A stretch of 64,000 nucleotides of DNA, from the NCBI RefSeq assembly GCF_046530675.1, contig NZ_CP172558.1, positions 1,302,001-1,366,000 of the forward strand. Reading direction: 5' to 3'. Positions 56,833-64,000 of the stretch are shown here, one piece after another; position 1 is the stretch's first letter, and each line of letters opens with the position of its first letter. Made by a program: the position numbers and the translations under genes. This DNA comes from Chitinibacter sp046530675. Lineage in GTDB: Bacteria; Pseudomonadota; Gammaproteobacteria; Burkholderiales; Chitinibacteraceae. The notes under the pieces are model-generated. The model ran no database searches, had not been told where the DNA came from, and worked only from the letters and a program-made list of their open reading frames with translations.

Positions 56833-58697
56833 TCCGGCCTACCCATTCTGCCAGCCATGGCCGTCGCGCCGAGCGTTACGGCGTCAAACTCAAGCTTGAA
56901 CGCTGGCGCGTCTGGTTTGTACTGACCTGTTTGCTCGGCCTGTTTGCCGCCTTGCTTGGGCGTAGTCTGTACTTGCAAGCCTGGAATGAAGGCTTTTTAC
57001 AAGATCAGGGTGATGCGCGTTATCGTCGAACGCTCAAGCTTGAGCCCAATCGCGGCATGATTACTGACCGTAATGGCGAACCCCTGGCCATTTCGACCCC
57101 GGTTCAGTCGGTCTGGATGAGCCCGCGCAGCGTTCGTTTGCTGCCAGCAGGACAGGCCCGGCCTAAAGACTGGAAGCCGGTACATTCAGATGACGAAGAA
57201 GAAAGCCGAGTTCCTGTTTCGGTCGATGAGTTGACGCGGCTGGCAAAAATGGTCGGGATGCCGCCCGAAGAGTTGATTGGCAAGGTCGGCGCCACGCGTA
57301 AAAACAAGAAAGGCGAAGAAGTTAAAACTGATTTTCTGTGGCTCAAACGTCATATGTCACCCGCTGATGCCAAGCGGGTTTTGGCTTTGAATGTCCCCGG
57401 CGTGTACTCGCAAACCGAATATCGGCGCTATTACCCGGCGGCAGAAGTATTGGCGCATGTCGTCGGCTTTACCAATCTGGATGGTAGGGGGCAGGAAGGC
57501 TTTGAGCTGACCCGCAATGAAATGCTGGCTGGCAAGCCGGGCTCACGCACGGTTATCCGTGATCGTCGTGGTTATATCGTTGAAGACGTTTCAACGATTG
57601 TTCCGCCGCAGGAAGGACAGGATTTGCAGCTGTCGATTGACCGCCGCATTCAGTATCTGGCGTATCGCGAATTAAAAAATGCGGTGGATAACAGTCAGGC
57701 CGTTGGTGGTGCGATTGTCGTTCTCGATGCGCGCACCGGTGAAGTACTGGCGATGGCCAATGCGCCGTCGTACAACCCCAATAGCCGGGTCAGGATCGAT
57801 CCGGCCAACAAACGTAACCGCGCCGTAACTGATTTGTATGAGCCGGGATCGACGATGAAAGCCATTACCGTCGCGATGGCGCTCAACGCGGGTAAGGTCA
57901 AGCCCAATTCGATCATTCAGACCGGCAACGGCATGATGAGTATCGGTCCGGCGACGATTCGTGATGATCATGCGGTCGGCGCTGCAACGGTAGAGCACAT
58001 CATCCAGAAATCATCGAATGTCGGCGCAGCCAAAATGGCGCTGATGATGAAGCGTGAAGAAATGTCGGATTTCTTTTACTCCGTGGGTTTTGGTGAAAAG
58101 CTGAATACCGGTTTTCCAGGCGAGTCGCCCGGACGAGTTCGGCCATGGAAAACCTGGCGGCCGATTGAACAAGCGACGATGGCTTATGGTTACGGTGTCT
58201 CGGTTAGCGTCATGCAAATGGCACGCGCTTACCAAATCTTTGCTGGCAATGGCGAAGTCCATCCGGTGACGTTTACCAAACAGGTTGCTCCCCCGCCAGG
58301 GCGTCAGGTGATATCTGCCGAAACGGCAGCACAAGTGCGAAAAATGCTCGAAATGGTCACTTTACCCGGCGGTACCGCAACGCGTGCCCAGGTCGTCGGC
58401 TATCGCGTTGGCGGCAAAACCGGTACAGCGAAGAAACTGGTCAATGGTGTGTATTCAGACACCGCGCGCGTGGGTTCATTTGTCGGACTGGCGCCGATTT
58501 CCAATCCTCGTTTGATTGTCGCGGTGATGATCGACGAGCCTTCGTTTGAATTGCGGTATGGCGGGCTGGTTGCCGCGCCTGTGTTTAGTAATGTGGTGGC
58601 GGGCAGTTTGCGTTTGCTGGGTGTTCCGCCTGATGCTCCAACCAACAACATCCTCTTGCATGGCAACGAGGCTGACGACGTGAAGGAAGATGCATGA
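56829..58697 (+). CDS. ftsI: Peptidoglycan transpeptidase FtsI (PBP3)
   Basis: A 622-residue septal D,D-transpeptidase. There is one N-terminal membrane helix (about 30-50), a dimerisation/pedestal region with an inserted charged stretch (about 118-125), and the penicillin-binding domain: STMK with active Ser341, SSN (about 397-399) and KTGTAKK (about 532-538). It crosslinks the septal wall with FtsW, which should lie beyond the window. It overlaps ftsL and murE by ATGA at both ends. Confidence 0.95.
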   Translation: MIRPTHSASHGRRAERYGVKLKLERWRVWFVLTCLLGLFAALLGRSLYLQAWNEGFLQDQGDARYRRTLKLEPNRGMITDRNGEPLAISTPVQSVWMSPRSVRLLPAGQARPKDWKPVHSDDEEESRVPVSVDELTRLAKMVGMPPEELIGKVGATRKNKKGEEVKTDFLWLKRHMSPADAKRVLALNVPGVYSQTEYRRYYPAAEVLAHVVGFTNLDGRGQEGFELTRNEMLAGKPGSRTVIRDRRGYIVEDVSTIVPPQEGQDLQLSIDRRIQYLAYRELKNAVDNSQAVGGAIVVLDARTGEVLAMANAPSYNPNSRVRIDPANKRNRAVTDLYEPGSTMKAITVAMALNAGKVKPNSIIQTGNGMMSIGPATIRDDHAVGAATVEHIIQKSSNVGAAKMALMMKREEMSDFFYSVGFGEKLNTGFPGESPGRVRPWKTWRPIEQATMAYGYGVSVSVMQMARAYQIFAGNGEVHPVTFTKQVAPPPGRQVISAETAAQVRKMLEMVTLPGGTATRAQVVGYRVGGKTGTAKKLVNGVYSDTARVGSFVGLAPISNPRLIVAVMIDEPSFELRYGGLVAAPVFSNVVAGSLRLLGVPPDAPTNNILLHGNEADDVKEDA

Positions 58698-60184
58698 AAC
58701 CAGCAAGCTGGACGCTAGCCGACATTGATTTTGCCGCGATCAAGGCTTTGGTCGCCAATCGCAAGCTCGTTGCCGATAGCCGCAATGTGCAAGCTGGCGA
58801 CGTGTTTCTTGCCTATCAGGGCGAATACGTCGATGGGCGTCAGTATATTGCTGATGCGATCAGTCGCGGTGCTGCGGCCATTATCTGGGAAGCCGACGGT
58901 TTTGAGTGGAACCCGGCACATGGTGTCGCCAATATCGCGGTGCCAGCCTTGCGCGATCAGGTGGGTATCATTATGTCACGCTTGCTGGGTAATGATTCTG
59001 GGCTATTACCTGTGGTGGGTATTACCGGGACTAATGGTAAAACATCGATTGCCAACTGGCTGGGGCAAGCTTTCGATGTGCTTGGCGGCAAGACCGGTGT
59101 CTTGGGTACCTTGGGTAACGGCTTTGTTGGTTCACTGAACAGTTCGACGCATACCACGCTTGACCCGGTGAGTTTGCAGCACTGGCTGGCTCAATTTCGG
59201 CAAGAGAATGCGACGCAGGTCGTAATGGAAGTGTCGTCGCATGGGTTGGAACAAGCGCGAGCGCATGGCGTACCGTTTCATACCGCGGTGTTTACCAACC
59301 TGACGCGCGACCATCTTGATTACCACGGCGACATGCAGGCGTATGGTGCAGCCAAGGCCAAGCTGTTCGAGTGGGAAGGTCTGCAAGCTGCGGTGATCAA
59401 CGCGGACGATCCGTTTGGCCGCGAATTAATTGGATTTACCAAGGCCAAGCAGATTTATTCGTACGGTTTTTTCAATGGCGATTTGCGCTGTACACAGCTT
59501 GAGTCGTCGCTCAAAGGCATCACGCTGAGTGTTGAAACCCCGCTAGGCGCAACAACAATCGAATCGGCCTTGCTCGGCCGTTTCAATGCCAGCAATTTGC
59601 TGGCTTGTTTGGGGGTGCTGCTGGCTCAAGGCGTGCCATTAGCGCAAGCCAGCGCCGCGCTGGAAAAAATCCGCCCGGCTGCTGGCCGAATGCAATGCCT
59701 CGGTGGAGACAGGGATGGAAATGGCCGGAAACCGCTGGTGGTTGTCGATTACGCCCACACGCCCGATGCACTGGAAAAAGTATTGATGACCTTGCGTGAA
59801 GCCATGCCGCAAGGCTCGCGACTGTACTGTGTTTTCGGTTGCGGAGGCGACAGGGATAAAGGCAAGCGTCCAATCATGGGACAAATCGCTTGCCGTCTGG
59901 CCGATGCCGTCATGATTACCAGCGATAACCCGCGCTCTGAAGCGCCGAAAGCGATTATTCAGGACATCGTTGCTGGCGTATCGGGCGTTCCCGGTAATGG
60001 CGAAGCCAATTATTCGATCTGCTCGGATCGTGCTGCAGCCATTGCCGATACGATTGATCTGGCGCATCGCACCGACGTCGTGCTGATCGCCGGGAAAGGC
60101 CATGAAAATTATCAGGAAATTCAAGGTGAGCGTTATCACTTTGACGACGTAGAACACGCGAGCAAAGCGCTCGCAAAAAAGTAA
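58694..60184 (+). CDS. murE: UDP-MurNAc-tripeptide synthetase (meso-diaminopimelate-adding)
   Basis: A 496-residue Mur ligase that adds the third residue of the wall peptide. The ATP loop is GITGTNGKTS (about 111-120). The block ITSDNPRSE contains DNPR, the signature of enzymes choosing meso-diaminopimelate rather than lysine. Its TAA stop (60182-60184) is formed by the first bases of repeat copy D, which separates murE from murF. Confidence 0.95.
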   Translation: MKPASWTLADIDFAAIKALVANRKLVADSRNVQAGDVFLAYQGEYVDGRQYIADAISRGAAAIIWEADGFEWNPAHGVANIAVPALRDQVGIIMSRLLGNDSGLLPVVGITGTNGKTSIANWLGQAFDVLGGKTGVLGTLGNGFVGSLNSSTHTTLDPVSLQHWLAQFRQENATQVVMEVSSHGLEQARAHGVPFHTAVFTNLTRDHLDYHGDMQAYGAAKAKLFEWEGLQAAVINADDPFGRELIGFTKAKQIYSYGFFNGDLRCTQLESSLKGITLSVETPLGATTIESALLGRFNASNLLACLGVLLAQGVPLAQASAALEKIRPAAGRMQCLGGDRDGNGRKPLVVVDYAHTPDALEKVLMTLREAMPQGSRLYCVFGCGGDRDKGKRPIMGQIACRLADAVMITSDNPRSEAPKAIIQDIVAGVSGVPGNGEANYSICSDRAAAIADTIDLAHRTDVVLIAGKGHENYQEIQGERYHFDDVEHASKALAKK

Positions 60185-60288
60185 GTGCTTAAGCAAAAGT
60201 TCACCAGCATCGTTACCTCGCCTTGCCGTACTACTTGTACTGCCTGCGGCTTCGATGCCTTGCTGGAAAACTTTTGCACGGTTACTTA
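60182..60288 (+). repeat. Palindromic repeat copy D, between murE and murF
   Basis: 107 bp. TAAGT (60182-60186) includes the murE stop codon; ACTTA is at 60284-60288. Arms CAAAAGTT/AACTTTTG and CCAGCA/TGCTGG pair. The core CATCGTTACCTCGCCTTGCCGTACTACTTGTACTG is split by one variable position. The murF ribosome site AAAGGA begins just after it. Confidence 0.88.
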
Positions 60289-60306
60289 ATAAAGGAAAAA
60301 CGGTTC

Positions 60307-61746
60307 ATGATGTTGAGTTTGCGGGAAACCGCACAAGCCCTAAATGCCCAGCTTGCCGCGCCAGATGCGGCGGGTGAGCTGACGTTTGCGCGTGTCACGA
60401 CTGACAGCCGCGACATTCGTGCGGGAGATTTATTTGTCGCGCTCAAGGGTGAGCGTTTTGATGCGCATGATTTTGTCGATGCAGCACTGGAAAAAGGTGC
60501 TGTTGCTGCCTTGGTGCAACAAGATAGTGTGGCCTTGCGGCCTCAGTCGGGCGAAGGTAATCGCATTATCGTCAAAGACACGCTCGCTGCGCTGGGCGAG
60601 CTGGCCAAATACTGGCGCAAAAAACATGCGGCGATTCCGCTGATTGGCGTCACCGGTAGCAATGGCAAAACCAGCGTGAAAGAAATGTTGGCGTCGATTT
60701 TCAATGTCGTCGCTGGTGGGGAGCAATACGTTCACGCCACGCGCGGCAACCTGAATAACCATATTGGTTTGCCTTTGACTGTGTTGGGCATTCGCCCTGA
60801 GCACCGTTTTGTCGTCGCCGAAATGGGAATGAACCACTTTGGCGAGATTGACTATCTGACGCACATTGCCCAGCCCGACGTGGCGCTGGTGAACAATGCA
60901 GGTGCTGCGCATCTGGAAGCGCTGGGCTCGGTGGCGGGTGTGGCACAGGCCAAAGGTGAAATTTTTACCGGACTGGGTGCCAACGGCACGGCGATTATTA
61001 ACGCCGACGACGAATTTGCGCCACTCTGGCGCCAGCTGGCCGCGCCACACGCGATTTGCACTTTTGGGTTTAACGGCGAGGTGAGCGCGGCTGCGGTCGT
61101 CTTGTCTGCAACGGGCAGCCAGTTTGTGTTGAAAACCGCGCAAGGCGAAGTTCCCGTGCAGCTGGCCGTGCCGGGCGAGCACAATGTTCGTAATGCACTG
61201 GCGGCGGCTGCGGCGGCTTTGGCCGTTGGCGTGAGTCTGGATCAAGTGGCGCAAGGCTTGCAACGCTGGGCCGGCGTGAAAGGTCGTTTGCAAGCCAGAA
61301 CTGCGTTTAATGGTGCGGCGATTCTGGATGACACTTACAACGCCAATCTTGACTCGATGAAAGCGGCAATCGATGTCTTGGCGGCGATCGGTCAGCAAGG
61401 TAAACCCACGATTCTGGTGCTGGGCGATATCGGCGAAGTGGGCGATAGCGCCGAGTACTGCCATCGTGAAGTGGGTAGGTATGCGTCTGAACGCCAGATC
61501 AATCATATTGTTGCGGTGGGTACTGATATGCAGTATGCCGTTGACGCGTTTAATCAGGTGGCCGGGGCAGAGCGTGCGCAGCACTGCAGCGATCATGCCG
61601 CAGTGATTGCTGCACTCCGCCAGTTAATGACGCCCGATAGCCAGATTTTGGTGAAAGGCTCGCGCTTTATGCGCATGGAAACCGTGGTCGAAGGTCTGAT
61701 CGCGCAAGATTTGGATAACACGCAAGGAGCACAGCCATGCTGCTGA
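60307..61746 (+). CDS. murF: UDP-MurNAc-tripeptide:D-Ala-D-Ala ligase
   Basis: A 479-residue Mur ligase that adds D-Ala-D-Ala to complete the UDP-MurNAc-pentapeptide. The ATP loop is GVTGSNGKTS (about 116-125), and the DDTYNAN block (about 340) is characteristic of MurF. ATG 60307 follows the AAAGGA site just beyond repeat copy D; ATG 60310 is adjacent. A longer in-frame extension would translate through the repeat and is not used. murF overlaps mraY by 10 bases. Confidence 0.95.
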   Translation: MMLSLRETAQALNAQLAAPDAAGELTFARVTTDSRDIRAGDLFVALKGERFDAHDFVDAALEKGAVAALVQQDSVALRPQSGEGNRIIVKDTLAALGELAKYWRKKHAAIPLIGVTGSNGKTSVKEMLASIFNVVAGGEQYVHATRGNLNNHIGLPLTVLGIRPEHRFVVAEMGMNHFGEIDYLTHIAQPDVALVNNAGAAHLEALGSVAGVAQAKGEIFTGLGANGTAIINADDEFAPLWRQLAAPHAICTFGFNGEVSAAAVVLSATGSQFVLKTAQGEVPVQLAVPGEHNVRNALAAAAAALAVGVSLDQVAQGLQRWAGVKGRLQARTAFNGAAILDDTYNANLDSMKAAIDVLAAIGQQGKPTILVLGDIGEVGDSAEYCHREVGRYASERQINHIVAVGTDMQYAVDAFNQVAGAERAQHCSDHAAVIAALRQLMTPDSQILVKGSRFMRMETVVEGLIAQDLDNTQGAQPCC

Positions 61747-62822
61747 TGTTGATGCAATGGTTGGGCGAGTCGGTGCGCGCCTTTAACGTCTTTAATTACC
61801 TGACATTGCGCGCCGTACTGGCGACGATGACGGCGCTGGGGATTTCCTGGGTGCTCGGGCCCTATGTAATTCGCAAGCTGGCCGAACTCAAAGTCGGTCA
61901 GGCGGTTCGTGATGATGGTCCGCAAACGCATCTGGTCAAAGCTGGTACGCCAACGATGGGCGGTACGCTGATTTTGCTGTCGATTGGTCTGACTACGCTG
62001 CTGTGGGGCGATTTGAAAAACCATTATGTCTGGCTGGTGCTGATTGTGACGATGGCGACCGGTGTGATCGGTTTTGTCGATGACTACAAAAAAGTCGCGT
62101 TGAAAAACCCGAAAGGTTTATCAGCCAAAGCCAAAATGATCGGTCAGTCGGCGATTGCGATTGGCGCGGGCGTTTTTCTGGTCAATGTTGGCCCGGACGC
62201 GGCCAATACCGGCTTTATCATTCCGTTTTACAAAGAAATTCTGTACCCGTTTGGCGCAATCGGTTTTTGCGTGCTGACTTACTTTGTGATCGTCGGCACC
62301 AGCAATGCGGTTAATTTGACGGATGGTCTCGATGGCCTGGCGATTATGCCGGTCGTGCTGGTAGCCGGTGCATTCTGCATTTTTGCTTATGTCGCCGGAA
62401 ATGTGAAATTTGCCACCTATCTGGGTGTGCCCCATGTGGCAGGTGCGGGCGAGTTGATCGTGTTCTGTGCAGCCATGGTCGGCGCGGGTTTGGGCTTTTT
62501 GTGGTTTAACGCCTACCCGGCTGAAGTATTTATGGGCGACGTCGGTGCGCTGGCGCTGGGTGCCGGTTTGGGTGTGGTTGCCGTGATTGTGCGGCAGGAA
62601 ATCGTGTTGCTGATTATGGGCGGCGTGTTTGTCGTTGAAGCGCTGTCGGTGATGATCCAGGTCGCCAGCTTCAAAATGACCGGCAAGCGCGTATTCCGAA
62701 TGGCGCCGCTGCATCACCATTACGAGCTCAAAGGCTGGAAGGAAACGCAGGTTGTCGTGCGGTTCTGGATTATCACCATGCTCTTGGTGCTGGCCGGTTT
62801 GGCCACGCTGAAATTACGTTGA
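61737..62822 (+). CDS. mraY: Phospho-MurNAc-pentapeptide translocase MraY
   Basis: A 361-residue, roughly ten-helix enzyme that transfers phospho-MurNAc-pentapeptide to undecaprenyl phosphate, making lipid I. Landmarks are TPTMGG, the aspartate pair GFVDDYKK, NLTDGLDGLA and MGDVGALALG, and the C-terminal HHHYELKGWKETQVVVRFW. GGAG lies 7 bases before ATG 61737. Confidence 0.96.
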   Translation: MLLMLMQWLGESVRAFNVFNYLTLRAVLATMTALGISWVLGPYVIRKLAELKVGQAVRDDGPQTHLVKAGTPTMGGTLILLSIGLTTLLWGDLKNHYVWLVLIVTMATGVIGFVDDYKKVALKNPKGLSAKAKMIGQSAIAIGAGVFLVNVGPDAANTGFIIPFYKEILYPFGAIGFCVLTYFVIVGTSNAVNLTDGLDGLAIMPVVLVAGAFCIFAYVAGNVKFATYLGVPHVAGAGELIVFCAAMVGAGLGFLWFNAYPAEVFMGDVGALALGAGLGVVAVIVRQEIVLLIMGGVFVVEALSVMIQVASFKMTGKRVFRMAPLHHHYELKGWKETQVVVRFWIITMLLVLAGLATLKLR

Positions 62823-62836
62823 TTCGAGGCTAGATC

Positions 62837-64000
62837 GTGGAATTGAACGCGAAACATTGCATTGTCGTCGGTCTGGGCGATACCGGTTTGGCTACGGCTC
62901 GCTGGCTGGTGGGCAAAGGTGCGCGCGTAACAGTGGCCGATAGCCGCAAAACGCCGCCAAATCTGGCCAATCTGCAAGCCGAGCTGCCTCAGGTCGAGCT
63001 GCGCCTTGGTGCATTTAATGTCGACACTTTCGCCGATGCTGATCTGTTGGTCACCAGCCCCGGCGTGCCTTTGGCGACACCAGAGGTTGCTGCTGCGATT
63101 GCGCATGGCATTCCCGTTGTGGGTGATGTCGAGTTGCTCGCCCAAGCTCTGGTGGGTAAACCGGGCAAGGTGATTGCGATTACTGGCTCGAACGGTAAAT
63201 CAACGGTCACCACGATGGTGGCGCAAATGTGTGAAGCCGCCGGGTTTAAAACCGTTACGGCAGGCAATATCGGCTTGCCGGTGCTCGCCGCACTAGCCGA
63301 CTGGGAAGCGCGTGGTGAATGGCCGGATTTCTGGGTGCTTGAACTATCGAGCTTTCAGCTGGAAACGACGACTTCACTGATGCCCGCTGCGGCGACTGTG
63401 CTCAATGTCTCGGAAGATCATCTGGATCGTTATGCAGGAATGAAAGAATACGCGGCGACCAAGGCAAGCATTTTTGCCGGTTTAGGCGTGCAGGTCTTGA
63501 ACCGTGAAGACGGCTGGTGCCGGGGTATGGCACGTGCAGGCCGCGATACAGTTTGGTTTGGGGCTGATGCCCCCCGTAATGATCATGAGTATGGTCTGCT
63601 TGAAATCGACGGTGATTTCAGCTTGCGTTGTGGCGAGTTCGAATTAATCAAAGCCAGCGAGTTGCCCGTTGCCGGCTTGCATAACGCAGTGAATGCGCTG
63701 GCGTCGATTGCCTTGTGCCGCGCCGCCGGTTTGCCAACAGCGCCGCTGTTGACTGCGTTGCGAAATTTCAAAGGTTTGCCGCATCGGGTCGAGTTCGTCG
63801 CCGAAGTGAATGGTGTGGCGTATTACGATGACTCGAAAGGGACCAATGTCGGCGCGACTGAGGCGGCGCTCAAGGGGATGACGCGTCCGGTGGTGCTGAT
63901 CGCTGGTGGCGATGGTAAAGGGCAGGACTTCTCACCGCTGGTCGAAGCATGCGAGCGCATCTGTCGTGCGGTTTTGCTGATCGGGCGCGATGCGCCGCTG
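62837..64000 (+). CDS. murD: UDP-MurNAc-L-Ala:D-Glu ligase (3' truncated)
   Basis: The first 388 codons of a Mur ligase that adds D-glutamate to UDP-MurNAc-L-Ala. It starts VELNAKHCIVVGLGDTGLATARWL, the UDP-binding Rossmann loop of MurD. The ATP loop is AITGSNGKST (about 115-124), then ELSSFQLETT and NVSEDHLDRY. The C-terminal domain begins at about 300 with the KGLPHRVEFV and DDSKGTN blocks. GTG 62837 has GAGG about 8 bases upstream and lies 14 bases after mraY. The frame is open at the window edge, so about 70 residues are missing. Confidence 0.94.
   Translation, partial: MELNAKHCIVVGLGDTGLATARWLVGKGARVTVADSRKTPPNLANLQAELPQVELRLGAFNVDTFADADLLVTSPGVPLATPEVAAAIAHGIPVVGDVELLAQALVGKPGKVIAITGSNGKSTVTTMVAQMCEAAGFKTVTAGNIGLPVLAALADWEARGEWPDFWVLELSSFQLETTTSLMPAAATVLNVSEDHLDRYAGMKEYAATKASIFAGLGVQVLNREDGWCRGMARAGRDTVWFGADAPRNDHEYGLLEIDGDFSLRCGEFELIKASELPVAGLHNAVNALASIALCRAAGLPTAPLLTALRNFKGLPHRVEFVAEVNGVAYYDDSKGTNVGATEAALKGMTRPVVLIAGGDGKGQDFSPLVEACERICRAVLLIGRDAPL

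Noticed and set aside
60223..60306. N-terminal extension of murF
   Set aside because: It is translation of the end of repeat copy D. The AAAGGA site after the repeat points to ATG 60307.

Overview
The window looks like chromosomal core DNA of a betaproteobacterium, most likely order Neisseriales (Chromobacteriaceae/Chitinibacteraceae-like). This rests on gene content and order, and I cannot fix the genus: an mraZ-rsmH-ftsL-ftsI-murE-murF-mraY-murD division/wall cluster, metK divergent from a pair of LpxL-type acyltransferases, ahcY behind an SAH riboswitch (a motif typical of this class), ftsY-ftsE-ftsX divergent from rsmD, and rpoH. Both ends cut through genes: gnd at the left and murD at the right.

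Region by region. 1-5.6 kb: end of a 6-phosphogluconate dehydrogenase, an unrecognised three-gene operon of zinc-ribbon membrane proteins on the minus strand, and an AstE/aspartoacylase-family hydrolase. 5.9-11.2 kb: a HAMP-PAS-PAS-GGDEF cyclase, a short Hsp70 (YegD-like), a calcineurin-type phosphoesterase and a His-rich secreted protein. 11.3-26 kb: a 15-kb iron region. On the minus strand: PepSY membrane protein, TonB-dependent siderophore receptor, and an imelysin / di-haem oxidoreductase / imelysin / DUF1513 set. On the plus strand: a five-gene NIS siderophore operon (N-hydroxylase, MFS exporter, acyltransferase, IucA/IucC synthetase, FhuF-like reductase). Three Fur-box-like palindromes sit in front of these transcripts. 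26-31.6 kb: two lipid A acyltransferases, metK, a small GNAT-like protein, an SAH riboswitch and ahcY, so SAM synthesis and SAH recycling lie together.

31.6-40 kb: Tat-exported dienelactone-hydrolase-like protein, a lipoprotein, a ClpP-like protease, an iron-type alcohol dehydrogenase, DNA polymerase II, two identical initiator tRNA genes with a strong promoter, a YjjP/YjjB (split ThrE) exporter and a periplasmic solute-binding protein. 40-44 kb: ftsX, ftsE, ftsY, rsmD and a YfhL-like ferredoxin. 44-53 kb: signalling block with a GGDEF protein, a 1723-residue hybrid kinase and a REC-REC-kinase. 53-55 kb: rpoH behind a perfect CIRCE operator, an Arg-rich small protein, a 59-residue membrane protein, and a possible small RNA. 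55-64 kb: the dcw cluster, with MraZ operator repeats in front of mraZ.

The most unusual signal is a family of about 105-bp palindromic repeats with TAAGT...ACTTA ends. There are five copies in 64 kb, all intergenic and with compensatory changes in the stem. One copy is inserted inside the SAH riboswitch of ahcY, in the loop of helix P4 between the aptamer core and the 3' pseudoknot strand. Another lies between murE and murF and supplies the murE stop codon. A second, unrelated inverted-repeat element lies in the imelysin operon.
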